Assembly (NCBI RefSeq): GCF_003991225.1 | Contig: NZ_JTFC01000031.1 | Span: 496,001-560,000, forward strand | Reading direction: 5' to 3' | Length of the DNA stretch: 64,000 bases | Source: Candidatus Kurthia intestinigallinarum | GTDB lineage: Bacteria; Bacillota; Bacilli; Bacillales_A; Planococcaceae | In this document: positions 53,781 to 63,411 of the stretch, one piece after another | How positions within the stretch are numbered: the stretch's first letter is position 1 | How the letters are laid out: every line of letters begins with the position of its first letter | The notes under the pieces: model-generated | The model's database searches: none | What the model was told of the DNA's origin: nothing | Seen by the model: only the letters and a program-made list of their open reading frames with translations | Made by a program: the position numbers and the translations under genes

Positions 53781-55127
53781 ATGCAAACGAAAGAGTATGA
53801 AAAAATCATTCAATCCCTTGAGCAACTGTTCTGTGAAGGTGCCTATGAACAGGCAAAAAACCAAGCATGTCATTATTATCAACTCGCTGCTGAAGAAAAA
53901 AATGATTTTGTTGAGCTTCACATGCTGCGCTACATGATGATGGCTAGTTCCAATTTAGGACAATATGAAATTTTATTGCACTTCTTTGAACGCTACGAAT
54001 ACCTCTGTCATGAGCTAGATGATGAGCAAAGCAAATTATTTTTAAATTTATATTTAACGTTTATTTATAACTATCAAGGCTATTACGAACAATCAATGTA
54101 TGTACTAAAACGAGCATGTCGAATGGCCCTGAAAAAAAAGAACCAGCTCGCAATCGTCGAATCATTTAGTAACGCGTGTCATACAGCAACACTATTAAAA
54201 GATTATTCCCATGCGATTCAATATGCACTCATTGGTATGGCCCATCTTAGCGATGATATCAAGCATCCTATTTTGGCGATGCGGATTGAAATGAATTTAA
54301 GTGAAGCACTTATTTATGACGGACAACTTACGTTAGCACAGCGCTATATACAGCGTAATCGAACCATTATTGAAGAACCTTGCTATACGCCATTTGCGAG
54401 TGACCAAGCAACATACTATCGTCTAAAAGCGCTACTAGCACAACAAGACCAGCAGCTACTTGCAGCAAAGGTGTATTTAAAGCAAGCATTAGCGATTTTA
54501 TTACGTAACTCACATATGGCTGATTTAGTTAACGTGATCCACGCAAATCTGCTATTAGCAAAAACATGTGCAGATGATACGTACGCCAGTGCAATGGATC
54601 ATGTCCTCACAACACTAACGACGAACACATATCATCAGCGCATTGATGATATTACAACATTGAATGTTCAGCGCCATGTAAAGCGCGATAAGATGGCTAC
54701 CCAACTATTTGATGATGCCATGGGCTCATACCGTGCTAAAGGTGTATTTCAAATTGTCAATGATTGGTTAGCACAACACGATCATGTCGATTGTGCTGTG
54801 ATGACCATTGATACGCTCGATGAGAAGGATGCACGCTTTCAACAACTGATACAGCAAATCCATCTACTCATGGCGAATCAGCATAGTATGGTCGGCTTTA
54901 ATTACCAACAAATTTTACTGTTCTGGCGTAATCAGCCCCGTACACATATTACAGCTCAGCTTTTGCAAATTGAACAACTTATTCAGAGCAATGGCTTAGT
55001 CGCAACAATTGGTCAAAGCTCAAGTAATAATGATACGATTTATGCGAAAGAGCTGCATAACTTTGCCTATGCGCAGCTCTATTATATGCGTGAATTAAAT
55101 ACACAAATTAATATGGAACAAAATTAA
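53781..55127 (+). CDS. TPR-repeat protein with a degenerate GGDEF-like C-terminus
   Basis: About 448 aa. Residues about 1-300 are helical hairpins of the TPR type (YEQAKNQACHYYQLA, YYEQSMYVLKRACRMA, HAIQYALIGMAHL). The C-terminal 113 residues (336-448) resemble a GGDEF domain by pattern: hydrophobic CAVMTID start, an I-site-less middle, then GFNYQQILLFW (372-382) in the place of the GGDEF loop and VATIGQSSSNNDTIYAKELHNFAYAQLYYMRE in the place of the last strand and helix. Catalytic residues are absent, so it would be a sensor or scaffold rather than a cyclase. The ATG at 53781 follows TAGGGA. This domain call is by eye. Confidence 0.7.
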   Translation: MQTKEYEKIIQSLEQLFCEGAYEQAKNQACHYYQLAAEEKNDFVELHMLRYMMMASSNLGQYEILLHFFERYEYLCHELDDEQSKLFLNLYLTFIYNYQGYYEQSMYVLKRACRMALKKKNQLAIVESFSNACHTATLLKDYSHAIQYALIGMAHLSDDIKHPILAMRIEMNLSEALIYDGQLTLAQRYIQRNRTIIEEPCYTPFASDQATYYRLKALLAQQDQQLLAAKVYLKQALAILLRNSHMADLVNVIHANLLLAKTCADDTYASAMDHVLTTLTTNTYHQRIDDITTLNVQRHVKRDKMATQLFDDAMGSYRAKGVFQIVNDWLAQHDHVDCAVMTIDTLDEKDARFQQLIQQIHLLMANQHSMVGFNYQQILLFWRNQPRTHITAQLLQIEQLIQSNGLVATIGQSSSNNDTIYAKELHNFAYAQLYYMRELNTQINMEQN

Positions 55128-55266
55128 AATGAGATTGGGACAAAACATGTCATGTTCCTTTTTTAGCGTTCGCAACGAAAAACCGGAACCGCGCTTTTAC
55201 GCGATTCCGGTTTTTCTTATGATCATAGGAGAGATTGTTTTTAGACGTATCTCCTAGCCTCTTTTT
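55127..55266. repeat. Intergenic repeat element, copy D (140 bp)
   Basis: Starts AAAATGAGATTGGGACAAAA, shares CATGTCATGTTCC and TTTTTTAGCGTTCGCAAC, and holds the hairpin AAAAACCGGAACCGCG / CGCGATTCCGGTTTTT (55178-55215). The right end reads TATCTCCTAGCCTCTTTTT. It fills the gap between two convergent genes exactly, from stop to stop. Confidence 0.9.
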
Positions 55267-55810
55267 AGTTATTCTTTTCAACGAATTCAACAAAGTTTGT
55301 TGTCACCATGTCTAAAAAATTCACCGTGTTATCATCCGTTAAATTGCCTTGTTCATCAAATTTTGTATGCGCTGCACCAACAACCACTTGGTTTGCACCA
55401 GCTAAAAATGGGGAGTCAATACCAGGTGAGCGTAAGACATCATATAAATGTGCTTGTGCTTTTACAGTGCCTAATGCACCCATTGAAGCCCCCATTACTA
55501 ATGATGGCTTTCCGACCATTACACGATTAACACGTGATAGCCAGTCAATAGCATTTACCAAAACGCCTGGCATCGTACCATTATACTCAGGTGTGAACCA
55601 AATCACTGCATCTGCTGCCGCTACTTTTTCTTTAAAGCTTTTTACTTCTTGAGGTGCATCATTTTCAATATCTTGATTATACAAAGGAATATTTTCCAAT
55701 GTCAGTACTTCCATTTCAAATTTATGCTCAAATTGTTTTGCTACAAAATTTGCGAGTGCTTTATTTAATGAATCTTTGCGAACTGAACCTACAATACCTA
55801 CTACTTTCAT
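55265..55810 (-). CDS. NAD(P)H-dependent FMN reductase (azoreductase/ChrR-like)
   Basis: 181 aa flavodoxin-like reductase: FMN phosphate loop GSVRKDSLNKALA near residue 8 and the flavin-contacting FTPEYNGTMPGVLVNAIDWLS at about 71-91, typical of the YieF/AzoR/YhdA group that reduces quinones, azo dyes or chromate. It stands alone; its stop codon lies at the end of repeat copy D. The natural substrate is unknown, with quinone detoxification the most likely role. Confidence 0.9.
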   Translation of the reverse strand: MKVVGIVGSVRKDSLNKALANFVAKQFEHKFEMEVLTLENIPLYNQDIENDAPQEVKSFKEKVAAADAVIWFTPEYNGTMPGVLVNAIDWLSRVNRVMVGKPSLVMGASMGALGTVKAQAHLYDVLRSPGIDSPFLAGANQVVVGAAHTKFDEQGNLTDDNTVNFLDMVTTNFVEFVEKNN

Positions 55811-55907
55811 ACTTTACGACCTCCATTTTATCTCAATTTCAAGATGATTGTATCGCTTCATGTAATATTTTTCAATTATTTTGACTTATAAAAGTCAAAA
55901 TACCATA

Positions 55908-55943
55908 AAAAAAGATACTTTCCTAAGTAGGAAAGCACCTTCT
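55908..55943 (-). terminator. Terminator after prfC
   Basis: Minus-strand stem GCTTTCCT / AGGAAAG with flanking AAGG/CTTT pairs and a seven-T tail. Confidence 0.85.
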
Positions 55944-55948
55944 TTTAC

Positions 55949-57523
55949 TTATAGTAAGCTATATAGCTCAACTTCTGGATATTTATCTTCGAACCAACGC
56001 ATCGCGAATTGGTTTTCAAATAAGAATACTTTATTGCCAAAACGATCATTTACTAAAATTGATCGTGGACCAGTCATTGAATCTTTGATTACTTCTTCAT
56101 TACGAATCCAGCGCGCCATTTTTTGGCCGATATGTTCCATAATAACATCCACATTGTATTCATTTTTCATTCGGTTTTCAAATACTTCAAATTGTAATTG
56201 ACCAACCGCACCAAGAATGATGTCTTCTGTAAATAATGTTTTATAGTACTGAATTGCACCCTCTTGTACAAGCTGGTCAATCCCTTTATGGAAGTGTTTT
56301 TGTTTCATAACGTTTTTCGCACTTACACGTACGAATAACTCTGGTGTGAATTGTGGTAGTTTTTCGAATTGGAATTTCTTTTTACCACCAACGATTGTAT
56401 CACCAATTTGGTAGTTCCCTGTATCATATAAACCGATAATATCCCCTGCTACGGCTTCATTTGCTGTTTCACGATCATCCGCTAAAAATGTTGTTGCTTG
56501 TGTTACTTTAAATGATTTGCCTGTGCGGTTCATCGTAATATTCATACCGCGTGTAAACTTACCAGAAACGATACGTACAAAGGCAATACGGTCACGGTGA
56601 GCTGGATTCATATTTGCTTGAATTTTAAATACAAAACCTGAGAAGTCTTTATCTGTTGGCTCTACAATTGTTTCTTGTTCTGTTAAACGAGGTTGTGGCC
56701 CTGGCGCAAATTTTAAGTATGTTTCTAAAAATGTTTGCACACCAAAGTTTGTTAACGCAGAACCGAAGAATACAGGTGTTAATTGACCTTTTTCAATCGC
56801 TTCTTCAGAGAAGTCATTTCCTGCTTCGTCTAATAATAAAATGTCATCTAATGCTTGTGTATAATAAGACGTTTTTGTCATATCATTTTCAACATCAATT
56901 GTTCCTTCATCATTTAATGGAATAAAGCGGTCTTCTTCTTCCGTACGGAATTGTTCAATACGACGATTATAACGATCGTAAATTCCTAAGAATTCTTTAC
57001 CCATACCGATTGGCCAGTTCATTGGATATGCATTGATACCTAATACTTCTTCTAAGTCTTCAATTAGTTCCAATGGTTCTCTACCTTGACGGTCTAATTT
57101 GTTAATGAATGTGAAAATAGGAATACCACGCATACGACAAACTTGGAAAAGTTTTTTCGTTTGTGCTTCAATCCCTTTCGCAGCATCAATAACCATGACT
57201 GCACTATCGACAGCCATTAACGTACGATACGTATCCTCAGAAAAGTCTTGGTGCCCTGGTGTATCTAAAATGTTAACTCGGCAACCATCGTAATCAAATT
57301 GCATTACAGAAGATGTTACTGAGATACCACGTTGTTTTTCGATTTCCATCCAGTCAGATGTCGCAAATTTCCCTGTTTTTTTACCTTTTACAGTACCCGC
57401 ATCGCGAATTGCGCCACCGAAGTATAAAAGTTTTTCTGTAATTGTCGTTTTACCAGCATCGGGGTGAGAGATAATGGCAAAGGTACGACGTGAAAGAATA
57501 TCTTGTTCTAAATTCGTAGTCAT
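55949..57523 (-). CDS. prfC: Peptide chain release factor 3
   Basis: 524 aa translational GTPase that recycles RF1/RF2 from the ribosome. G1 loop SHPDAGKTT (about 19-27), the switch region [15 protein letters not shown]3 DTPGHQDF, G4 NKLDR, followed by domains II and III with the RF3-specific C-terminal region ([16 protein letters not shown]). The ribosome site is AAAGGAG. It is a single gene with its own terminator. RF3 is not universal in Firmicutes, so its presence is informative for the lineage. Confidence 0.96.
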   Translation of the reverse strand: MTTNLEQDILSRRTFAIISHPDAGKTTITEKLLYFGGAIRDAGTVKGKKTGKFATSDWMEIEKQRGISVTSSVMQFDYDGCRVNILDTPGHQDFSEDTYRTLMAVDSAVMVIDAAKGIEAQTKKLFQVCRMRGIPIFTFINKLDRQGREPLELIEDLEEVLGINAYPMNWPIGMGKEFLGIYDRYNRRIEQFRTEEEDRFIPLNDEGTIDVENDMTKTSYYTQALDDILLLDEAGNDFSEEAIEKGQLTPVFFGSALTNFGVQTFLETYLKFAPGPQPRLTEQETIVEPTDKDFSGFVFKIQANMNPAHRDRIAFVRIVSGKFTRGMNITMNRTGKSFKVTQATTFLADDRETANEAVAGDIIGLYDTGNYQIGDTIVGGKKKFQFEKLPQFTPELFVRVSAKNVMKQKHFHKGIDQLVQEGAIQYYKTLFTEDIILGAVGQLQFEVFENRMKNEYNVDVIMEHIGQKMARWIRNEEVIKDSMTGPRSILVNDRFGNKVFLFENQFAMRWFEDKYPEVELYSLL

Positions 57524-57672
57524 GTTGTTCTCCTTTATTTTAAATCAATATACGATTAATCATTCAATTTATAACTGCTACTTGTACACCTACATAAGAT
57601 ATCACCTATTAGTTTAAATTCAAATGCTCGTGTTCTATTACTTAACTTATCAAGTATATCAAAAATGAAAGC

Positions 57673-57714
57673 ATGAAAAAAGAGGATGTGCTTCGAATAC
57701 ACTATCCTCTTTCA
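57673..57714 (-). terminator. Terminator after the glucosaminidase gene
   Basis: Minus-strand stem TGAAAGAGGAT / ATCCTCTTTTTTCA with a long loop and T run inside the 3' arm. Confidence 0.85.
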
Positions 57715-57719
57715 TACAA

Positions 57720-58970
57720 TTACGCTTTTGTAACATTTAGCACTTGGCCAATTTTAATCGTTGATGATTTTAAACCGTTCCATTTTTTTAAATTCGTTAC
57801 AGTCGTACCATACTTTTTCGCAATTTTTGTTAACGTGTCGCCTTTTACTACTTTGTATGTCATGTTTGCTTTTGCTGTTAATTTTAATTTTTGACCAATT
57901 TTAATCGTTGATGATTTTAAACCATTCCATTTTTTTAAATTTGTTACAGTCGTACCATACTTTTTCGCAATTTTTGTTAACGTATCGCCTTTTTTCACTG
58001 TATGAATTGTCGCTTTTTTAGACGTTTCTGTCACATTAATTGATGTATCTTTACCTGCTGGTGTTACAGTCGTATTTGTCGATGACGTATCTTTTTCATC
58101 CACTGTAGGTACTGTTTTTGAAACATATAAGGTTTGACCAACAAAAATCGTTGTCGTTTTTAATGAATTCCAGCTTGTTAGATTTTTCACTGTTGTACCA
58201 TATTTTTTTGCGATTTTCGTTAACGTATCACCTTTTTTCACAACATAGGTTGTACCTTTTGAAATCGAATTCCCTGTTTGTGTCACGGTCGTATTTGAGC
58301 TAGTAGAACCTGTTGTTAATGGTGCATCGAATTGTGTTAAATCATAGCGTGCGATTAAGTCGTTTAATTTTGTGTTGTAACGAGTATCTGTTGCATATGT
58401 ACCTGTTAAGGCTTTCGTTGCGTCTTTATATGTTTTTGCGTTTTCACGCCACGCTTTACTATAATATTTTGCGTTCCAGCTAACACCGTAACGTAATTTT
58501 TTTGCATTATCTTCTAATGATTCTTTGTAAGAAGGATATTTACGGAATTTTGCTGTGATTGTGTAGTACTGCCCCTTACCGTTATCTTCTAATGTTTTCA
58601 TATTCACATATTGCCCGTTATAGTCACCTTTAATGCCGAATAAGTTATAATTTGGTGCTGAAGCTAGCGCGCTTCGACCATAACTACTTTCTAAAATCGC
58701 CTGTGCCATCATAACCGAGCCATAAATGCCATATTGTTGAGAAAGCGTCACAACATCTGGTGAAACTTGATCAATAAAACTTTCGACAGTGGCTGTTGCA
58801 CTTTTCGCTTTTGCTAAAACTTTTGTGTTTTCCTCAGCTGTATTTGCCGTTAAGTTGCTTACTGTTGATTCTTTTTGCACAGCTGTTGTTGCCTGAACAG
58901 TTGAAGCAAGTGTTGCGGTAGTCACAACGGTTGCCATTGCTGCTGCAAGCCATTTGCCTTTTTGATTCAT
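57720..58970 (-). CDS. Secreted glucosaminidase with three LysM domains
   Basis: 416 aa cell-wall hydrolase. Signal peptide (residues 1-27, KGKWLAAAMATVVTTATLAS), a short linker, then a family 73 type glucosaminidase domain (about 65-215; MMAQAILESSYGRSALAS holds the catalytic Glu, and YNLFGIKGDYNG follows). Three LysM repeats follow at about 238-282, 325-368 and 372-415, each beginning with a KKGDTLTKIAKKYG-type motif. The last two are nearly identical even at DNA level. It cuts the glycan chain of peptidoglycan and binds the wall through LysM. Confidence 0.93.
   Translation of the reverse strand: MNQKGKWLAAAMATVVTTATLASTVQATTAVQKESTVSNLTANTAEENTKVLAKAKSATATVESFIDQVSPDVVTLSQQYGIYGSVMMAQAILESSYGRSALASAPNYNLFGIKGDYNGQYVNMKTLEDNGKGQYYTITAKFRKYPSYKESLEDNAKKLRYGVSWNAKYYSKAWRENAKTYKDATKALTGTYATDTRYNTKLNDLIARYDLTQFDAPLTTGSTSSNTTVTQTGNSISKGTTYVVKKGDTLTKIAKKYGTTVKNLTSWNSLKTTTIFVGQTLYVSKTVPTVDEKDTSSTNTTVTPAGKDTSINVTETSKKATIHTVKKGDTLTKIAKKYGTTVTNLKKWNGLKSSTIKIGQKLKLTAKANMTYKVVKGDTLTKIAKKYGTTVTNLKKWNGLKSSTIKIGQVLNVTKA
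57748..57993. repeat. Tandem LysM-coding direct repeat
   Basis: Bases 57748-57846 and 57895-57993 match at 96 of 99 positions, offset 147 bp, within the last two LysM domains. The near identity at silent positions indicates a recent duplication or gene conversion. The first LysM domain is clearly older. Confidence 0.9.
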
Positions 58971-59012
58971 GTAACTATTCCCTTCTCTATAACCTTTTTC
59001 TGTTACTATTAG

Positions 59013-59041
59013 ATAACATTAGAATACCATTAATGTTTCAA
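59013..59041 (-). promoter_or_regulatory. Promoter of the glucosaminidase gene
   Basis: Minus strand: TTGAAA (59041-59036), 17 bases, TGTTAT (59018-59013), about 40 bases before the start codon. Confidence 0.55.
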
Positions 59042-59057
59042 ATTGGGTAGGACACTA

Positions 59058-59104
59058 AAAAAATGACATAAACATCACATAATTGTAATGTTTATGTCAT
59101 TTTT
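59058..59104 (-). terminator. Terminator after murE
   Basis: AAAAATGACATAAACAT / ATGTTTATGTCATTTTT, a perfect 17-bp stem with a T run, between murE and the glucosaminidase promoter. Confidence 0.93.
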
Positions 59105-59113
59105 CGACAATAA

Positions 59114-60586
59114 TTATTTAGCGTATTTTTTTGCCGCTTCATCTAAAGCGATTTGGGCATCGCTATGCGGATACTTTGTGTTTTCAATGATTTGATAATC
59201 TTCATGGCCTTTACCTGCAAAGAGGATTAAATCCCCAGGTTCAGACATTTGTACAGCATGACGCACCGCTTCTTCACGGTCCCCGATACATGTATAATTT
59301 TTATGTTCCATCCCTTTTTCAAGGTCGCCCATAATTGAATCATACGCTTCGTAACGTGGATCATCTGTTGTTAATATAACATATTCAGCTTTTGACGCTT
59401 TACGTGCCATGTCTGGACGTTTCGATTTATCACGGTTACCACCTGTACCAATCACAAAAATCATCTTGTTCTTTTTGTATGGCATTGCGGCATCGATTGC
59501 TTTCTCAATTGCGTCTGGTGTATGTGCATAGTCAACGAAAATATCGATTGGTAAATCACCTGTTGGTACACGTTCCATACGACCTTTAATCGCTGTTAAG
59601 CTTTCTAATTGCTCGATAACATCATCGATTGGATAGCCTTTTGCGTAAAGTGCTGCAACGGCTGCAAGTGCATTGTAGACGTTAAATTCACCTAATAATT
59701 TTAATTCCACATGGCGTTCGCCTTCAGGAGTTAACATCGTGAATTCTGTATGTTCATTATGATACGTAATATCCACACCACGGAAGTCTGCTGTCTCATC
59801 GTGAAGTGCATAGCGCCAAATCGGGAATGGTGTTAGCGTTTCGTATTTTTCGCTCCAAGCATCGTCTGAGTTTAACACGACATGTTTATCTTTTGTTAAA
59901 TCTTGGCCAAGTTGTGAGAATAACATGCCTTTTGCATTCCCGTAGTTTTCCATTGTTCCATGGAAATCTAAATGGTCCTGCGTGAGGTTTGTAAAAATCG
60001 CGACATCAAAGTCAATACCTGTTACACGTCCTAATACAAGACCGTGTGAGGAGACTTCCATAATCATCGCACGACAATGCTCTGATTTTGCACGGAAAAT
60101 CATTTGTTGGGTAGAAAGTGCATCACTTGTTGTATTTGAAGATTGATATAATGTGCCATTAATATCAAAACCAATTGTTCCTTTTAATGCTGATTTAATA
60201 CCTAATCCAAGAAGCATTTTTTCAATCATATTCGATACAGTCGTTTTACCGTTCGTACCTGTAACACCAATCATTGTTAAATCTTGTGATGGGTAGTCAA
60301 AGAATTTCGCCGCTAAAATACCTAGCGTACGATCTGTACTGCGGACGATAACTTGCGCCACATCACCTGTTAAATCTAGTTCGCGCTCGGTAACAACGAC
60401 TGTTGCGCCGCTATCAACAGCTTGTTGTGCATAATCATGCCCATCTACTGTATAGCCCTTAATACAAATAAAAATTGTTTTTTCTTCTACTGCACGTGAA
60501 TCAATCGCCATATTACGCACTTCTTCTGGAAGTGTACCGACGATACGTTTTTGCGCTAAGCGATGTAATAGTTCTGTAGTTTGCAT
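59114..60586 (-). CDS. murE: UDP-N-acetylmuramyl-tripeptide synthetase (MurE)
   Basis: 490 aa Mur ligase that adds the third amino acid to the peptidoglycan precursor. ATP loop GVTGTNGKTT (about 105-114), the carbamylated-lysine and EVSSHGL region in the middle domain, and C-terminal FAGKGHEDYQ. The residue 3 recognition motif reads DDPR (408-411); DNPR is the form in diaminopimelate enzymes, while lysine-adding enzymes usually lack the Arg. The start at 60586 is set by GAGGAGG, which lies in the end of the upstream M42 gene. It stands outside the usual dcw cluster, so it may be a second MurE paralogue. Confidence 0.9.
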   Translation of the reverse strand: MQTTELLHRLAQKRIVGTLPEEVRNMAIDSRAVEEKTIFICIKGYTVDGHDYAQQAVDSGATVVVTERELDLTGDVAQVIVRSTDRTLGILAAKFFDYPSQDLTMIGVTGTNGKTTVSNMIEKMLLGLGIKSALKGTIGFDINGTLYQSSNTTSDALSTQQMIFRAKSEHCRAMIMEVSSHGLVLGRVTGIDFDVAIFTNLTQDHLDFHGTMENYGNAKGMLFSQLGQDLTKDKHVVLNSDDAWSEKYETLTPFPIWRYALHDETADFRGVDITYHNEHTEFTMLTPEGERHVELKLLGEFNVYNALAAVAALYAKGYPIDDVIEQLESLTAIKGRMERVPTGDLPIDIFVDYAHTPDAIEKAIDAAMPYKKNKMIFVIGTGGNRDKSKRPDMARKASKAEYVILTTDDPRYEAYDSIMGDLEKGMEHKNYTCIGDREEAVRHAVQMSEPGDLILFAGKGHEDYQIIENTKYPHSDAQIALDEAAKKYAK

Positions 60587-60590
60587 AAAA

Positions 60591-61649
60591 TTAGTCCTCC
60601 TCATCGATCATTGGAGAAGTAACATAAGCGTATAATAAAGCAGCTGTATGGCGTAAAGAGTCTACATGTGTACGTTCAAAAGCATGTGATGATTCAATGC
60701 CTGCACCGAATAATGCATGGCGCACATCAAAGCCTGCGCGAATTGCTGCCGATGCATCCGAACCATAATGTGGATAAATATCGAGCTTATACTCAATATT
60801 ATTGGCATTAGCAAGAGCTACTAACTGACGAGTCAATTCATAATGGTAAGGACCACTAGAATCTTTCGCACAAATTGAAACCGTATATTCATCAGATTGT
60901 TGGCCATCGCCAATTGCACCCATATCGACTGCAATATACTCTACGGTTTGCTCTGGTACGCTTGCATTTCCCCCGTAACCGATTTCTTCGTTGTTTGAAA
61001 TATAAAAGTGAGTTGTGTAAGGGAGTTCAATTGACTCGTTTTTAATCAATTTTAATAATTGAATAAGAAGTGTTGTACTCGCTTTGTCATCTAAATGGCG
61101 AGATTTAACAAAGCCTGATTCCGTAAACTCAAAACGGTTATCAAATGAAATAAAGTCGCCTACTTCAATACCTAATGCACGCGTATCTTCTGCTGATGTT
61201 GTCTTCGCATCAACACGTACTTCAATATGCTTTTCGTCGCGTGGTAACGTGCCCATTTCACTGTAAACATGGACAGATGTTTCGTGCATTAATATAGTAC
61301 CACGAATTGCTTCACCTCGTGCGGTATGAATTGTACAATATTCACCTTCTACCGCATTCCAGCGGAAACCACCTACCATTGATAATGCAAGGCGACCAGA
61401 AGATTTTACTTCCTTCACCATGGCACCTAATGTATCCGTGTGCGCTGTTAATAAACGATGACGGTCATCATTTTTCCCTTTAACAGTCGCAATAAGCGCA
61501 CCTTTATTTGTTTGTACATATGATACACCAATGTCATCTAGCATACTCGCCATCAATTTCATGATTTTGGTCGTATAACCCGATGGACTTGGTGTATTTG
61601 TTAACGTTTCTAATAGTTGAATGGTTTCTTTTTCATTAAAAATTTGCAC
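60591..61649 (-). CDS. M42 family metallopeptidase (aminopeptidase)
   Basis: 352 aa cytosolic dizinc aminopeptidase/glutamyl aminopeptidase type. Metal and catalytic segments are AHTDTLGAMV (His, Asp), HLDDKAS (bridging Asp), NNEEIGYGG (catalytic and metal Glu), VDMGAIGDG and SSHAFERTH (last His ligand). It precedes murE with only 4 bases between stop and start, so the two are coupled; a peptidase and a peptidoglycan ligase together hint at peptide recycling, which is speculation. Confidence 0.92.
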   Translation of the reverse strand: MQIFNEKETIQLLETLTNTPSPSGYTTKIMKLMASMLDDIGVSYVQTNKGALIATVKGKNDDRHRLLTAHTDTLGAMVKEVKSSGRLALSMVGGFRWNAVEGEYCTIHTARGEAIRGTILMHETSVHVYSEMGTLPRDEKHIEVRVDAKTTSAEDTRALGIEVGDFISFDNRFEFTESGFVKSRHLDDKASTTLLIQLLKLIKNESIELPYTTHFYISNNEEIGYGGNASVPEQTVEYIAVDMGAIGDGQQSDEYTVSICAKDSSGPYHYELTRQLVALANANNIEYKLDIYPHYGSDASAAIRAGFDVRHALFGAGIESSHAFERTHVDSLRHTAALLYAYVTSPMIDEED

Positions 61650-61780
61650 AGTAGAAAATCTCCTTTATTTTTAAATAGTAGAAAGGCGTAAATATATTCT
61701 TCCATCATATCAAAATATGCCTTTTTCCGACAGAGAGAAATCATGGTATGATAGTATCATCAAGTATTCGAGGTGTCTTT

Positions 61781-63370
61781 ATGAAGAACTCTACTAGTTT
61801 ACGTAGAAGAAATCAATTCTTGCTATTTCTTTATACACTTGGCATGTTTTTATTTACATTTCTATGTATGATTCGTGGACTAGATTATCCACTTGCCGCT
61901 CCAATTATTTTTGTTATAATCGGCGGTATTTTTTCGATTATTTTTGCAACAAAAAAATTAAGCGAGCCTTTAAATGCTGCTCTTATCATTCTTTTATTAA
62001 ATATAACGGGTGTCGTGACACTAATTAATACCGATAATCCTTTTTACGTTTTATTCCTAATTTTTGACTTATTGCTTATTTCGCTTTATTTTTCATTCAT
62101 ACTCAACGTTGTCATGCTCATTGTGACGTTTCTTGAAACTGGTTTGTTAACGTATTGGTTATTTCCAGAGCTATGGCGCGCCTTATCTAGCGAGCAACTC
62201 TTTTGGCTCCTCATCTCAATTTTATTTCTTATTACGTTTAGCCTCGTTCAAGCACTGTATTTACACGCATCAAATCGATCAATCGAACGAAAAAATGTTT
62301 CAATGGAAAAAGAGTTTGAATCAAAAGAAGGCTATTTAAAATTGTTTTTTGAGAACGCAAAAGATAGCATTGCTGTTTTTGATTTAGATAATAAAGTCAT
62401 TGCCGCCAATCCCGCTTTTGTAAAGCTCTATGGCTGGTCCTTAGAAGAAAGCATCGGTCAACAAATTCCGATGGTTCCGCCAGATTATTATGAAGCTTCG
62501 AAAAAACGTATTACGAATATGGTCGCTGGTGAAAGCTTTGACTTACTCCAAACAAAAGATATGAAAAAAGATGGCACTATTTTTGATGCTGAAGTAACAT
62601 TGTCACCTATTTTCGATGCAAATGGACAAGTTATTGCGACGTCCGTTATTACACGTGATGTTTCGTATCGTAAGGAAGCGGAGGAATTACGTGTGCAGTC
62701 TGAAAAATTAAAAGTGGCGGGTGAAATTGCAGCGGGTGTTGCGCATGAAGTGAAAAATCCACTATCCGTTATTTCAGGCTTCGTTCAAATGATGAATGAA
62801 GATGTCAATTCGCCCTATACTTACTATACGAAATTAATTAAATCTGAGATTGACCGTATTAATTTAATTATTAGCGAATTCTTAGTGCTATCTAAACCAC
62901 ATGCCCAAGATGCAAAAGATTTTAATATTGAGCATATACTACAAGATATGCTTGCGCTCTTTAAACTTGAAATGGATGTTAAAAACATTACAATTCATGA
63001 GGTTTGGGATGCACCAAATGCTATTATCAAAGGGGATGCTAACCAAATTAAACAGGTGTTTATTAATATTTTCAAAAATGCGATTGAAGCCATTGAAGCA
63101 GAAGGTCATATCGATTTTGCGATGACAACCACTACTACGCACGTCGTTGTAAAAATTTCAGACAACGGCATTGGTATGAAAAAAGACGTTGTTGATAACA
63201 TTTTCCAACCATTCTATACAACGAAAGAAAAAGGAACAGGTCTTGGCATGATGATTACTGAAAAAATCATTCATGAGCATAAAGGAGATATTAAAATTAA
63301 AAGCACATATGGTGTAGGTACGGAATTTACAATTCTATTACCACTCAGCACAATTTTTTATAACAATTAA
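61781..63370 (+). CDS. PAS-domain sensor histidine kinase (sporulation-kinase-like)
   Basis: About 529 aa. Five or six N-terminal membrane helices (residues about 12-165) with short loops, then a PAS domain (about 185-300; YLKLFFENAKDSIAVFDLDNKVIAAN), a HisKA domain with phosphorylation site GVAHEVKNPLSVISGF, and a HATPase domain with N box FINIFKNAIEAI, G1 DNGIGM and G2 GTGLGMMI. There is no adjacent response regulator, so it is an orphan kinase. The architecture resembles the sporulation kinases KinB/KinD/KinE that feed Spo0F. The start at 61781 follows GAGGTG; the upstream frame lacks a site. Confidence 0.9.
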   Translation: MKNSTSLRRRNQFLLFLYTLGMFLFTFLCMIRGLDYPLAAPIIFVIIGGIFSIIFATKKLSEPLNAALIILLLNITGVVTLINTDNPFYVLFLIFDLLLISLYFSFILNVVMLIVTFLETGLLTYWLFPELWRALSSEQLFWLLISILFLITFSLVQALYLHASNRSIERKNVSMEKEFESKEGYLKLFFENAKDSIAVFDLDNKVIAANPAFVKLYGWSLEESIGQQIPMVPPDYYEASKKRITNMVAGESFDLLQTKDMKKDGTIFDAEVTLSPIFDANGQVIATSVITRDVSYRKEAEELRVQSEKLKVAGEIAAGVAHEVKNPLSVISGFVQMMNEDVNSPYTYYTKLIKSEIDRINLIISEFLVLSKPHAQDAKDFNIEHILQDMLALFKLEMDVKNITIHEVWDAPNAIIKGDANQIKQVFINIFKNAIEAIEAEGHIDFAMTTTTTHVVVKISDNGIGMKKDVVDNIFQPFYTTKEKGTGLGMMITEKIIHEHKGDIKIKSTYGVGTEFTILLPLSTIFYNN

Positions 63371-63409
63371 AAAAACACTTCCAGGTAGTATTCTCTGGAA
63401 GTGTTTTTT
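63369..63409. terminator. Bidirectional terminator between the kinase and aldehyde dehydrogenase genes
   Basis: AAAAAACACTTCCA / TGGAAGTGTTTTTT hairpin separating two convergent genes. Confidence 0.93.
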
Positions 63410-63411
63410 AG

